DNA of 64,000 nucleotides from Acidomyces sp. 'richmondensis' (taxonomy: Eukaryota > Ascomycota > Dothideomycetes > Mycosphaerellales > Teratosphaeriaceae), in assembly GCA_003545705.1 (NCBI GenBank), contig QVLQ01000013.1, positions 496,001 through 560,000 on the forward strand, read 5' to 3'. Below the pieces are notes generated by a model that saw nothing but the letters and a program-made list of their open reading frames with translations, was not told where the DNA came from and made no database searches. Made by a program: the position numbers and the translations under genes. This document shows, in pieces, positions 23,110-34,709 of the stretch. Positions within the stretch are counted from its first letter, which is position 1; every line of letters begins with the position of its first letter.

Positions 23110-25889
23110 GCGCTGCTGCAGTGTTCAGAAGGGCTTGAGCAATGGCAGCGATTGTTACATAACGCATTTCGAGAAGCATAAGAAGCGACCCGCGACGGAG
23201 AACTTGCCCATTTGCTTCTTCGAGATTGCCTAAGTTGCACATGAACTACGACTATTAAATGTTAAAAGCGGTATCGACAGAACTAATGCAAGTATGAGAT
23301 TTCCTCGGTGATCACCCTCCTTGGCCATTGCGTTCAATGTTTTATAATGAAACAAATTTGAGATATCTTTGAATTGACAAACAGACAACCCCACTGATTA
23401 ACGCTCTGACTGTCATACTATTTTAAGCCTCCTATTTGTGGCAGTCAACACTGAATGCATCCCGTAGTGCCAGAAACACTTATCTCATGCGCCTGTCCTC
23501 CCCGACATTCCTTCAGAAATGCTTTCGATTTTGCATTTAAATGGCAAAAGAGATCATTAGGTATATCCATCTCTTATGTTGTCCGAGCTGATGACGAAAT
23601 GCTAACCGATCATGCATTTACGACGGGCACTGTCACCTTTCAGTGAACCGTTCGATGTACATGCAGCATTTCGACTTCTCAGGGCTCTACTCAAACCCAT
23701 CTTGCATATCATTTGAGAGCCTTTTGAGAGATCATCCTGCGATTGCAATTTTACTTGATTCTGCTTACCGACTCAGTCTACAGAATCTCAGATAGAATGC
23801 TTTTTTTAAGGTGCAGTTGTCGGGATTTCAGGCCCCTGATGTGTCTCCTACGACCAGTCCCTTGCAGTTTGCAAGCACAATTTTAGTGGTGTATATCGAG
23901 CCAGGGCGTTGAAAACCATGAATTACACCAGTATCGTGAGCGTTATAGCTGCTTTTGGAGTCCCCACCAAGAAAGAAGCGCTTCACATTAAACCTTTTGA
24001 CTATCTGTGAACTGGCTGAGCGCCGTACCATGTGACTTCTTGAAATCTCAAACAGATACACAAATGAGAATTTGCAGGAAGAAATATCCCTGTACTCACA
24101 CTTTTCATGCCTCCACAACAAGATTTTTGGGCGTCCCATAGTCTTCATTTTCGAAACCTCACTCCCCATCCACCACAGTGAGTACATGAGAAGCTTACGA
24201 AATCTTTGTAGGAGACAAGCCATCGCGATGCTCGTTATTTAGTCAAGAGGTCGTAGAATTATGCGCCACGGACAAATCACAATCGTCGACCTCGGACTGT
24301 CTTATTCGCTGATTCTCTTAGGAACACGCCACTTTCTCCGCATGAAGGAGAGGCGTTAAACATGTGTAAGGAGCAATAAGGCCACCATCCAGCATTATGG
24401 TCGCCTCTTTGAAGGGGGGATGAAAGCCCGTGCTTGGAACGAAGGAGTCACCGTGGCTGCAGCTTCAGCTAGTCATGGGGAAATGTGTACCCTAAGAAAC
24501 CACACCAGCCCCCAGCACTGTCGTCTAGCTTCCCGCAGTGGCGATTTGAAGTATAGAAAAGATGGAAGACGGTCATGGGAGAAGCAGCACCAACAGGCCG
24601 TGCGCAGTTTCAAGCAAGCCTAAACAAGCCAAAATCTGTGCACTTGGAAGTAGATGCCGCTTACCTAGCAAGAGATCCCTAGCTTCAATATCGATTTGTT
24701 ATCCAGATTACAGGTATGATATGCATCCACATATGCTCTGATTACCAACTCTGAGATATGACGCTCCTTAGAGTAATCCTCTTGACTCTAAATGATGAGG
24801 CGTTGCGAAAGTCGCGAGAGGCTATGCACCTTGCCATCTCCGGAATAGCATGAATGCCGAAGGTCCTTCAGCCACACCGTTGACATCGCCTCTTACCATC
24901 CTCATCACGGACATGTCGTCAGGACAGTTGAGGAGAGGATAATCATGTCCACAACCTCAACACACTGCCCATCCATGTGCAAGCTGGGGTTGAGCTGAAG
25001 ATCCAGTGTTTCGAAGGCAACAGGCGCTGGAACGGGTGACGCAGGCGAGAGGTCGAGCGAGGGGGGCCACCTTGCCGCCTGAGGAATAATGAAGCCTACG
25101 GTGAACGCTTAGGCTCCTTCTTGAGGCAGAACAAGGATGGTTTGTATAGGAAACGAGTTTGAATTGTTCGTCTGCCTTAATTGGTAGACTGCGAATGTTT
25201 GTCCCAGCCCGTTCGATCATTCAGCCTTTTATGGGCATGGGCATGGGCACGGGCACGGGCACGGGCACGGTACAGGGCGGTGCATCTTTATCCTCACCTT
25301 CCAAGTCCTCCTAATGACGACTAGCTGGACGTCCTGGTGCGCTATAAGCCTCCCGATCAGTCCCTCATGTTGGAATGTCTCATGTGGCTGATTTTAAACA
25401 GCGTTTGTTGCATATCTAGGTATGCCGTCTTCCTGGCTTTGCAATTGTATTAAAGAAAACGCTTCTGCATGCCTCATGCAGAGACCTGCATACAATCCTC
25501 TGCTCCCTATTGCTCACATCGCACTGTCTATCAGCTATTTTCCTCTGGCCGCATAGACGTTCGCATACGAACAACGATTCTTTGAGTGCACTTTTGAGAG
25601 ACGGTCTGGTCATCTGATTGACAATCACCCGGAACACAAGCCACCCTCCGTCTTGTGTTTATAGCCCAGGACAAGCGGCACTTGTCGTCTCTTTTCTTCC
25701 GTCTCCAATTCGTCGCTGTTCATTGACTGAATTTGATCGAATCATTCGGAAGGATATCGTGCAAGCATCAACGGCTATCAAAAGTCAACGCAGCCTCTTT
25801 CACTGACAGAAGGCCTCAGACGACCAATCAAAGCATATCAGACATCAGCTTGGAATATATTGGCATCGCTGACGGCGTTAACAATTATA
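23110..25889. other. 2.8 kb intergenic region with a hexanucleotide repeat
   Basis: Between PGI and the coiled-coil gene I find no convincing gene. Open frames are short and lack domains. A GGGCAY hexamer array lies at 25231-25270. The last few hundred bases are probably the leader of the downstream gene. Confidence 0.5.
25231..25270 (+). repeat. Hexanucleotide tandem repeat (ATGGGC)3(ACGGGC)4
   Basis: Three copies of ATGGGC are followed by four copies of ACGGGC and a partial unit. The block switch from ATG to ACG inside the array suggests one point change followed by expansion of the variant unit. It lies in non-coding sequence. Confidence 0.9.
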
Positions 25890-27398
25890 ATGTGTCTCCT
25901 GGAGACCAAAGTTTACATTCATCCTGACGGTTACCGCGAGATAACTGAGACGACGCGCCCTTGTTCTCAAGCGACGAGCATCAGTCTCTGCCGTCGGGTT
26001 GAGCGGAGGAGGGTGGAGGAGCATGCCAGAGTTGTCGGGAGGAGGCCACGTCTCGACCAAAGAGAGTCCGATGGGCTTATTGTTACTGAAGGCCGAGACG
26101 GAGCACAGAGAGTCTATCGCGATATCACAAGACGCTACGGCATGCGCAACTTGAATCGCGGAAGGGCAAATACAAGCAAAAGATCCTCGTTGGAAACGCC
26201 GCCACCCTCACCGACGGCGTCATATTTCGTAAATAGACCCCAGGCCCCCTCGGCCCCCCCGCCTCTATCTCCTGGAAAGTATCAAGTGCCTTCGGCCATG
26301 CCCTATATGGCCGGCGAAATGAATGAGCCAGATGAAACTATCGGACCTGACGGAACGGCAATCTATGCAAGCCCACCTCCCCTTGACCTTCCGAGGGCCA
26401 GGGAGAACGAACGTTATGCACGAATAGTTGAGCCACGAGAGGCTCATAGGCCGTCGAGTCTGGAATTCTCCGTTTCACCTCATGAGTCAATACCTGCACC
26501 ATCCAGTTCATCTCACCCTCGTCGACATAGCTTTCGGGTCAATAAATCAGCAGAAGAGTCAAGCCCTTCGGCAGGATCCCCGTCGTCACCCGGACTCAGC
26601 CAGTTGCCAAAGGTGGGCAGTGCGCGCCATGACTCCGCTCAAGATATTTCAAGACCAGGAATATTACGGCGAGAAAGTCAAAAAGATCACGCTGCACGAC
26701 TTCAGCGGGAGGAAGACGAGCGGCAAGCGCAGTTAGAACGAGACAGGCTCGCGGAATCTGAACGCCGTCAAGAAGCCCGCCGCAATGCGCAACGTAATGC
26801 GCAAAGAACTGCACGTGACGCATCTCAAGAAAGTCGCGAGAGACATCGTCGTGAAGCTGCTGCTGCTCTCGAAGGCGAGCGGCAAGAAACTGACCGATTG
26901 GAGAAGCTAGAGGCCGAATATGCTCAAATGGAGTGCGAACGTGCTGCCGCTGAGCAGCGTCGGCGGGATTCTGATCTAGCAGCGCAAATGTACGAAGCAA
27001 ACGAGCAATTCCGTCGCGAGGCGCGAGCGCAAGTCTACCGAAACCGTTCAAACCCACACAGCTCTCGACGCATGACAAACGAAAGCTATACGCCTTTCAC
27101 TTCATCTCCTCTGCGCGCGCAACATACTGTGCAAGTGCGTAACCCACCATCTTTATTAAGTCGAAACAGCGCCTCCATGCGTCTAAGAGGCGAAGACGTC
27201 ATTGCACGTGAGCAAGCCCGCCTGGGTGAGGTGCAGAGGGCTTCACAAAGACTCAGTGCAGTGATCTATCCGGAGGATACGTATGCAATAGAAGACGGAT
27301 ACGAGCTGGAAGGATATTCTACCGGCAGAGAAATCTTTCTGGAGCGGCGAGAACGGCGCCATCGATGGGAGACGGAGAACGAACGAATTTGGCGATGA
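25890..27398 (+). CDS. Uncharacterised arginine/glutamate-rich coiled-coil protein
   Basis: A single exon of 502 residues. I start at 25890 (MCLLETKVYIHPDGYREITE) rather than at a non-ATG codon upstream. The resulting N-terminus has Cys at positions 2, 25 and 34, reminiscent of a short Cys-containing N-terminal block I associate with uncharacterised fungal proteins that begin with Met-Cys. A Pro/Ser-rich low-complexity linker follows. Residues about 262-385 form a long highly charged helix (RLQREEDERQAQLERDRLAE and similar), very likely a coiled coil. The C-terminus is also charged. There is no membrane span or signal peptide. I do not recognise a function. It converges with the RBM25-like gene, with only 254 bases between the stop codons. 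Confidence 0.75.
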   Translation: MCLLETKVYIHPDGYREITETTRPCSQATSISLCRRVERRRVEEHARVVGRRPRLDQRESDGLIVTEGRDGAQRVYRDITRRYGMRNLNRGRANTSKRSSLETPPPSPTASYFVNRPQAPSAPPPLSPGKYQVPSAMPYMAGEMNEPDETIGPDGTAIYASPPPLDLPRARENERYARIVEPREAHRPSSLEFSVSPHESIPAPSSSSHPRRHSFRVNKSAEESSPSAGSPSSPGLSQLPKVGSARHDSAQDISRPGILRRESQKDHAARLQREEDERQAQLERDRLAESERRQEARRNAQRNAQRTARDASQESRERHRREAAAALEGERQETDRLEKLEAEYAQMECERAAAEQRRRDSDLAAQMYEANEQFRREARAQVYRNRSNPHSSRRMTNESYTPFTSSPLRAQHTVQVRNPPSLLSRNSASMRLRGEDVIAREQARLGEVQRASQRLSAVIYPEDTYAIEDGYELEGYSTGREIFLERRERRHRWETENERIWR

Positions 27399-27652
27399 GG
27401 ATCATTAGCATTGCTCTCCCCTGCTTCCAATTTAGTATGTGTTTGGGTTTCTCTGAATTCCGGGTTGATGACCGCCTTGGTGAGGATGCACATATTGTAG
27501 TTAGATTGCAGACGTAGATGATGTCCAGAACGCAGGCTCTAATTCCAACATGGTTGGTTCTCTTGTATTTTCTGGTTTTACTATTCGGCATGGTTCTTGT
27601 CCGTAATCATATGAGCGTAGGCAGAAGTATCACATCTCATACCGCCAACTCT

Positions 27653-29695
27653 TTACACCAGCCCTCTTGCCCCCGCTTCGCTCCAAAAGACCACCATACG
27701 CCATACCTTCTTCACTAACAACATCGCTTCATCTTCCAGCACCGCTTCTAAGTCCCGAGTAATTTCCGCCGCATCTTTCCTATCTCTGAGGCCATCCATA
27801 ACAGCATCTACCAAAAGATCTTCCTGCACGCCCAGGTATTCAACAACCTTCTTCTCCACAAACGGGCGAATCTCCTTGCGAGTGATGTCGGGAGTGAGAT
27901 AGCTCCAGCGAATGGGCCATGCGAAGAGCGGTTCTGGATCCGTCGGGATCTCAGAAACTAAGGACTGGCGAGCAGCTGCTTTTTCTTCATCGGACAAATC
28001 GGTAGGAATGGTGGATAGGTCGGTGAGCGGTTTGAGCTCTGGTCTCTTCTTCCCCGAAGCTGCCGCATCCTCCTCATCTTCGAGCAAGCCCTCCACATCC
28101 GCAAAAGCTCTCTTCGGGCCCGGCTGGGCTGCGGACGCCCTCGTCCTTGCTGCTGCAGAGCCAAGGGATATTTTGAACCCACCTCCAACATCACCCGGCT
28201 GCTTACGAGGCCTGTTGCCCATTTCCGCACCCATCTGATCGAGGAAATTTTCGGCCTGTCCCTGCGCTTCCCCTGCCCGACGGCGTTCATCAGCTTTCTC
28301 ATGCTCCTCCGCAATGCGATCGCGCTTGTCCTCAGCCTCTTCACGCTCACGATATGCGGCACGTCTTCTCAGCCATTCAGAATGATTGTAATAGTACTCC
28401 TCGTGACCAAGACGCTCCTCTTCAGCATCATCCCACTCACGTAGACGCTTGGCAATCGCACTATTTTCCTTTTCCGTCGCTGCTGCCTCGCGCTCTTCAC
28501 GCTCTCGCTCACGCTGCTGCGCTGCAGCACGTGTGCGTTCGCGATTTAACCAGCGGCGCTCAGCATCTTGATACAACCGCTGATCTTCTTCCGATTTCTT
28601 TGCCCTACGGCGTCTTTCAAGCTCTTCATCTGATTCCTCGGCGTCTTCATCCTCACGATTGGAATTGACAAATGTCACACCATCCGCATAATCTGACGGG
28701 ATTTGAACGCCTCGAAATCCTTTGGGTCCAGCTGGAACTTGTCCACGAGGCCCAACCGGAGCGCCATTTGGTCCACTGGCAGCGCTAGCCCTGGGAGGCG
28801 ACGCAGCCATACGTCTGCGCTCAGCCTGCTCCATTTCTTCTTCGCGACGTAAGCGCTCGATGTCGCGTTTGGTGGAACGTTCGCGGAATGCTCGAATCTC
28901 AGCAGCCACAGTCGCACGTTGCTCTGCTGGAATGTCGGAAAGCTCATCCTCTATGTTCGTGCTGATTGGAATGGTGACAATGTCGCCGTCTTTATTTAAC
29001 CCGTTCATCATTGTCGTATCCCCGTCATTATCGACAGCAGTGGCCGCAGCCTGGTTCGCGCGGAACGCCATAGCATTCTCTATTGATGCCAGGCACTGAC
29101 GGAGATCTTCTTTGCACCCGTCGATTCGGAATTGTCTAGCGTCATCATCCTCTCGCCGCCTGGACTTCCACTCGTCGATGTAGTTCCTGCTCTGTTCATC
29201 CACTACTACCAGAAGCTTCATCTTCTTTGCCTCTCCCTCTTCACTTTTCAGAACAACTCCATTCTTCACCATAGGTACCTCCAGGCCGCCGCCGAATATT
29301 TCCGCTGCCGCCTCCAGGCTTTCCACGTCCTCATACTCGGCGAAGCCAAATTTACATTTTATATCGTCCGCATCCTTGGCGCGAGTCCATCGCCTGAGCT
29401 TCCCCGCGCAACGCAGGACTGATTCGATCGCTTCATCGTCAATGGCATCTTCGCTTAAGCCTCCGATGAAAATTGTGCGAGCTACCTCTTCGCGTGTAGG
29501 AGGCTGCAATGCCATCATGCTCTCCCGCACTGCCGCCCGATCTCGTTCAAGATTGCGTACAGATCCAATTGGCTCTGCATAGCTTCCAAGGCCAGCACGC
29601 GGTGGTCGCGAAGACACTTCGCCTGGTATAGCACCTAGACGAATGACGGGAGCGGAGAAATCAAACCCCGGCGGAGGGGCGTGTTGATACGCCAT
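27653..29695 (-). CDS. RBM25-like RNA-binding splicing factor, RRM plus PWI
   Basis: A single exon of about 680 residues starting at 29695 (MAYQHAPPPGFDFSAP). The longer open frame upstream of this ATG is probably leader, with a possible intron end (TTTTACAG) just before it. An RRM lies near residues 72-150, with IFIGGL as RNP2 and CKFGFAEY as RNP1. The middle is a long Arg/Glu-rich helix region (ERERAAAQQREREREEREAA type). The last about 100 residues form a PWI domain, with PLFAWPIRWSYL, IRPFVEKKVVEYLG and a C-terminal KKVWRMVVF. This order, RRM then charged RE/RD region then C-terminal PWI, is that of RBM25. RBM25 associates with U1 snRNP components and influences splice-site choice in the nucleus. 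The yeast relative is Snu71. Confidence in the family is high; fungal function is inferred. Confidence 0.9.
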   Translation of the reverse strand: MAYQHAPPPGFDFSAPVIRLGAIPGEVSSRPPRAGLGSYAEPIGSVRNLERDRAAVRESMMALQPPTREEVARTIFIGGLSEDAIDDEAIESVLRCAGKLRRWTRAKDADDIKCKFGFAEYEDVESLEAAAEIFGGGLEVPMVKNGVVLKSEEGEAKKMKLLVVVDEQSRNYIDEWKSRRREDDDARQFRIDGCKEDLRQCLASIENAMAFRANQAAATAVDNDGDTTMMNGLNKDGDIVTIPISTNIEDELSDIPAEQRATVAAEIRAFRERSTKRDIERLRREEEMEQAERRRMAASPPRASAASGPNGAPVGPRGQVPAGPKGFRGVQIPSDYADGVTFVNSNREDEDAEESDEELERRRRAKKSEEDQRLYQDAERRWLNRERTRAAAQQREREREEREAAATEKENSAIAKRLREWDDAEEERLGHEEYYYNHSEWLRRRAAYREREEAEDKRDRIAEEHEKADERRRAGEAQGQAENFLDQMGAEMGNRPRKQPGDVGGGFKISLGSAAARTRASAAQPGPKRAFADVEGLLEDEEDAAASGKKRPELKPLTDLSTIPTDLSDEEKAAARQSLVSEIPTDPEPLFAWPIRWSYLTPDITRKEIRPFVEKKVVEYLGVQEDLLVDAVMDGLRDRKDAAEITRDLEAVLEDEAMLLVKKVWRMVVFWSEAGARGLV

Positions 29696-30476
29696 GGCTT
29701 CTGTAAAATTATATCCCTGGCCTTTGTTTGCAGTAATGTGCTGTTGACGCAAGAGCAAGTTTCCGGCAGCGCAGACAGTGTGTATTTAAGACATGGTTGG
29801 GTTATTGCGCATAGAAAGCGACGCGCGAGTCGCGCCACACTGCTATGCGAGTCATGCAGACTTGGGCAAAAAGCGAGTCACGGCACCCGAACGCAGAACT
29901 TATCATCGTCGCTCTACTTGGCTTTTCATCATAATTGTGGATATGGATGTTTTGGTATGAGATTGACGCTTCAGAAAATACCGTTGTGTTACACATCCTC
30001 GCAAAGCCCACTAGTACACTTCTCCATAACTTAAAATGTGTCTAAATAGTGCCACTGAATAGTTGTCATACGGGTTGATGTGTATTCTTGATTTCACGCT
30101 GCAGTCATCGCGTCCAGAAGAATTACAGCAGTGGAACCTGACAATACACAGAATCTACCAATTCTGTAGAGCCGAGGCTTAGGCGCTTGGTGACGAAACA
30201 GAACTGGTCGTGGGTGGCTATAGGAAGAGTTGAGTGTTCCAGACAAACATTCCGGAGCCATCACAAGATGCCGAAATATAGAAATGGGTTATTTCCTGCT
30301 ACAACTTCAACACTCCGTTAGACGCCATTCTGCATATAAATAAGTCAGGCCACAGTAGCCGGCTCTTTATCATACAAGTATACATCTCTCCACCCAAGTT
30401 TGCAGCCTCTATATAATATACGAAGCAAAAGCATGCTGAAAGGAACGTCAAATTTCTCGGTTTTGCTCAGAGATAT
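29696..30476. other. Intergenic region upstream of the RBM25-like gene
   Basis: This 780-base tandem spacer should hold the RBM25-like promoter and leader and the MRP21 3' end. No gene is visible. Confidence 0.5.
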
Positions 30477-31253
30477 CTACCAGCCCTGCTTTGCCATCCG
30501 CTGCACAAGCTTTACCATCCCTGTAAAGTTTTGCTTAAAACGCAACCGCCAGCGCTCACTCTTCAGTCTCTTTCGCTTTAGACCTGGGCGCTCGTGGAAT
30601 CTTTGCCGCATAAAGTCCCTCCGCACTTTATTCCGTGCACATCTAGCTTCCAGCGACCGAAAAGCCCGAGCAGCGTCAACGCCTCTTTTCTCATCAACGT
30701 ATATTCTACGTCCCACGCTCGCATCCAATTTCATCGGTAGCTTTTTCTCGGGAACTGGCGGCGGCAGGTTGGAATCTCGTGCACTTGCAGGGGCATTGAT
30801 GCCTAAGGGATTAAGCATTTGTGAAGTGTCCATCCGAGAGAAGCTGCCTTCATAGTTTTGACGACCGAATGTCCGCGAATGCCGGGCTGGTGGACTCAAT
30901 GTTTCGAGGAGGTCATCCACGCTACTTCGCTCACGAGATTGATTCGTAGGATCTGCAGCAAACCCAAAGGGCGAGCTCGGCGGTTGCGCGTTGCGCGAGG
31001 CTAAATAACTTGTCCTATCAGAGGGAGTTGCAGTTTTGCCATTGTCGAGACCGATGTTGGAATCGAGGAGTTTTGAGATCTCGTCATCTACTGCCGGATT
31101 TCGATGCGTTGGGGATTGCTGTTGTCTGCGAAAAACTGCGCTTGAGAAACTTCGCGTGGGGTGCCATTGTACTCGACAGGTTCTACAAGTCTGTGAAACA
31201 ACCGTCGCTTTTCTGAAAAATTGTCGTTCGAGCAGCAAGGCCATTGATTCCAT
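30477..31253 (-). CDS. mrp21: Mitochondrial small ribosomal subunit protein bS21m
   Basis: A single exon of about 258 residues if started at 31253 (MESMALLLERQFFRKATVV). That start gives an Arg-rich, acid-poor presequence (CRTCRVQWHPTRSFSS) typical of mitochondrial import. A disordered middle follows. The C-terminal 70 residues form the bacterial S21-like domain, with the pattern ARAFRSLEARCARNKVRRDF and a strongly basic tail (RKRLKSERWRLRFKQ). Fungal Mrp21 proteins share this layout: long poorly conserved N-terminus and C-terminal S21 domain. It is a structural component of the mitoribosome small subunit. The upstream frame to 31367 lacks presequence character, so I do not include it. Confidence 0.88.
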   Translation of the reverse strand: MESMALLLERQFFRKATVVSQTCRTCRVQWHPTRSFSSAVFRRQQQSPTHRNPAVDDEISKLLDSNIGLDNGKTATPSDRTSYLASRNAQPPSSPFGFAADPTNQSRERSSVDDLLETLSPPARHSRTFGRQNYEGSFSRMDTSQMLNPLGINAPASARDSNLPPPVPEKKLPMKLDASVGRRIYVDEKRGVDAARAFRSLEARCARNKVRRDFMRQRFHERPGLKRKRLKSERWRLRFKQNFTGMVKLVQRMAKQGW

Positions 31254-33812
31254 AGCCCGCCGATGAAAGGTTGCGGAGAGGAATGGACGAAAGTGGATTG
31301 TTAGATGCGGAGGAAGACGGTTTGGGAAATTTCCGCTTGCCCCGTGTGATTGGCTGAACTCGCCCACCAGCGAGCATCAGTGCACCAACTCATTCGTGTC
31401 TAGATGATATCTACATTGACTTAAATTTCACTTATGTTGCGATTTCGCTGCCATTGTCGTTCCAAGAAAGGCAATAGAGATCTTCGATTGAAAGTCAACA
31501 GCTATAGCCCCAAATATTTGGCGCCTGCGACAATTCGTTAGAAAACCATGTTTGCCTTATCAGCACATTTGAACCTCTCGATGGAGATGATAAGCAAGAA
31601 TCAAGCAATTATTAAGCTAGTACAGTGCTTTTTTTTTCAGCAGAACAGTGTTGATTGGTGTAATAGTTCCAAGTCATCTCAAGCACTCCCTTGATTTCAA
31701 CATATCAATATTGTCCGCACTAAGTCAAATGGACGTATGCCCGAATATTGTGTTTTATTACTTAACCCATAGCATTTCGGTCATCAAACTGAACAGGGCA
31801 TATCATCCTTCCTTACTCTTTCTATATCAGTACGATTTTCGATAGTAAATGCTACCAAGATGAGAACTTATTTTGACCCATGAGTGAACTAAACAGCATC
31901 GAACCGCGGTTTACAACGATGGAACGAATCCTCTTGGATGCAAAATCTACTGCCATATCCCAGGAGCGATTTCTCCCGCAATGAATATCGCCACACGAAC
32001 GGCAACCGATGCATACAAGCAGCAATCCTCACACAATCAGTGAACTTGATCATCTACGGGCGATCCATAAATTCCCCAGCATTCATAATCGAGAAACATG
32101 AACACACCATTCCTGTGCAATGCTCCCAGATGCAAAGAGAGTTCTGAGCCAAAATCCTCATAATCGTGCCTATGAAGTCCCATGTGAATCGACTTCTGTC
32201 TCCGTGGAGGTACTACATTTTCTTCAATCAATAAAGAAAAGAAACAAAATGCACCAGGCTTTTGTCCTACCCGAATAAGTGTTTTAAGTAGAATGTCGGA
32301 CTGAGGAGCAATTTTACGATTCTATGTTGATGAGCTAAATCTTGGCACATGACCGATATGTCGGAGATTGACTAAGTTGAATGAATTTCCTCCATCTGCC
32401 GCATTCCTAGCGGAGATCACCGACTTTGGTCTTGAAGCCCAGAATGTCTTGTGGAGAATGAGTTATACAAGTCGCTCATTGTTTGCTCGAAGCAAGCTCT
32501 TGCTTTGTTATCGAGTCAATAAGCGTAATATTATCATTCTCCAATGTCACTTGCAGAATCCTACGGCAGCGCGTCCTTGAAGAAATTGTTACAAATTTTA
32601 GAAGTTCGTCCACCCAGAAGATCCCGTACATGGGGGTTTCAATCCCGATCAAGACGAAAGACTATCTTGAATCATTCTTGAGATCTTCTTTCAGCACAAA
32701 GATCGTCCAGTACTATTGACTTCTGAACCTACTTGCAAGTTGACGCTACGTCCGTCTCAATTCTGCTCTTCATAAAGAAAAATCACACTTATTTCCTTCT
32801 GTATCTTCCACGACCGATAAGGAAAAAGATGCGGTACTTCACGCAATGGATCAATCCTGAGCTTTGTTGCTACAACGTCATGTGTATTGACTAGAGGTAA
32901 ATCTGCTGAGACAGTTTATGTCGGGACGTAATCCGTCAGGGGTCACTCTTGAATGACAGTTATTGACGCCTTTAAACAGTGAATTGCAAGTTGACACTGG
33001 ACGAAGACGAGGATACTGAAGGCAGTCGCAGCATCGGCCTTGTCAGCTCTCTCATCGTATGAAAGTGGAAGGGTCATCTTTCGCATCGCGTGAACTAGAA
33101 ATCCTCACATGATATTTCGTCGGGTCCTGTTGTGGAATCAGTGTCTAGGTTTAATTCTTCATATCAGCTGCCCAGGAAAAATTCTCGAAATATTTGAGGA
33201 TTTTTGTTTTCTTACAAATTGACGACATTTGAGATGACTCGTCATGCACCCATCTGTAATCTGCTCAGCCTTAATACCTAGCATTTATACAATCAATTTG
33301 TCGAACCGACGGGGCCATATAATCTGATCGAAGTTTGATCTGGAGAATGTCTGGGGTATGATGCTGTCTGCTGTATTGAGATTGTGTGCATTGACGATTT
33401 GGGTCATAATTCTGATCTCGCCTGGCGTGGATTGTTTGAGAGTACCAGGTCAATAAAGTGACCGCAAAATGGGTGCTGCTACAGTCCCAAAAATTGGGTC
33501 GCACTTCTTATTTTTTTTTTTTGGTAATAGTATAACGAACTCTCCTGAATGCCGAAAGTGGTAACATACAATGATCTTTTTTATAAAAAAAAATAAAATA
33601 AAATAAAAAAATGGAAAGGAAAGGGGCGGAAAAACCGCATTCGTCAAAATTGTGATGCGATCAAAAAAATAGCGGCCGTCACTTAGACCGTGCAGTATAT
33701 ACATACTTTTAACCCGGCCAAACCATTTGAAAATAATACAGATTTTCACCTGAAAACTCGAATACAGCAGAGGCCATTCACCAAAAAAAAATCATGTATC
33801 ACCGAGCCCGAG
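31254..33812. other. 2.6 kb AT-rich intergenic region
   Basis: Nothing gene-like is visible between the MRP21 start and the cyclin stop. Sequence is AT-rich with dense stops in all frames. An A-rich pentamer array (TAAAA units) lies at 33583-33611, and shorter A or T runs flank it. Confidence 0.5.
33583..33611 (+). repeat. A-rich TAAAA microsatellite
   Basis: A short array of TAAAA-like units, starting with an A9 run, lies about 200 bases beyond the cyclin stop codon. It is simple-sequence DNA with no evident role. Confidence 0.75.
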
Positions 33813-34709
33813 TTAAGTCGCCACGGCCACCGTAGCACTCGTCTTCTTCAAAATGGGTAACTTGAGCTTAAAATCTCTCCCCAATTTCCCTCGCGAACCT
33901 AATCCTTGCCGACCAGCTTGCTGTAGCAGATACATTCGGCTCGATAACATCTCCGCAGACACACCCAAATCAAAATCCATCAAGAAGCACAAAGCGACCT
34001 CCAAGTTCATGAGCTGGGTCTTGTTCACGCCGCCGACTTTTGCGATGCGATCTTGCGTCCATTTGTTGTCTTCTAGAGCCTTGCTCGCGACGCGAATTGC
34101 CGCGAGTGAGAGCCGATGGACGGTCCGGTTCGTAGCCGGTACCATCATATCAGACACGCACAAGCGATGGCAATAAGCAGAAGCAGCCAAGTAAACAGCT
34201 GGGGAGTGGGGACACCAATGGTGCAGGCGCAGCAAGTAGTCGGACAACGAGAAGGGCGGAGCCACCTTCGAAAAGAAACGCCGTGCTATGGCCATCCTTT
34301 GGACGATTACTTCTTCCGCATTGGCGCCGACCTCGACTGTCATGGGTTCAAGAGGATGAGCTTCGGGCGAACCAATGACCATGCCGCTGCCACTCTCCTC
34401 CGGTGAATGCCTGTCCGTATTCATCTTCTTTGGTGTTCCTGGTCGCGAGACCGGCGGCGTTGGAGGCACGTCGCCCATGATATCGGCAAGGTCTTGTAAG
34501 GCACCAATGAGCATCCGTAAGGCACCCAGTGCAGATATGGAGAAGATATCCCAGTCTCCGCTATCCAAACGCCTCGAATCATCCGATCCTTTGCTGGAAG
34601 ATAGATCTAAGCATTGTATTGTCGTCGCATCGGCCGCACTGGGCTCAGGAGGAGGTGGAGGCGTGGTTGCTGTGTTCGCAGCGTGGTTGTTATGGGATCC
34701 ATCTTCCAT
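33813..34709 (-). CDS. Pho80-type cyclin (Pho85-partner family)
   Basis: A single exon of 298 residues. The N-terminal 125 residues are low-complexity, Pro/Ser-rich. A Pho80-type cyclin box covers about residues 135-255: EEVIVQRMAIARRFFS, FSLSDYLLRLHHWC, SPAVYLAASAYCHRL, then NRTVHRLSLAAIRVASK and NLEVALCFLMDFDLGV. This matches the cyclin family of Pho80, Pcl7 and N. crassa preg. By family knowledge such cyclins partner a Pho85-like kinase in phosphate sensing, glycogen metabolism or polarity. I cannot tell which subgroup this is. It has no pho4/nuc-1-type regulator nearby. The start at 34709 gives a natural disordered N-terminus. Confidence 0.9.
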   Translation of the reverse strand: MEDGSHNNHAANTATTPPPPPEPSAADATTIQCLDLSSSKGSDDSRRLDSGDWDIFSISALGALRMLIGALQDLADIMGDVPPTPPVSRPGTPKKMNTDRHSPEESGSGMVIGSPEAHPLEPMTVEVGANAEEVIVQRMAIARRFFSKVAPPFSLSDYLLRLHHWCPHSPAVYLAASAYCHRLCVSDMMVPATNRTVHRLSLAAIRVASKALEDNKWTQDRIAKVGGVNKTQLMNLEVALCFLMDFDLGVSAEMLSSRMYLLQQAGRQGLGSRGKLGRDFKLKLPILKKTSATVAVAT

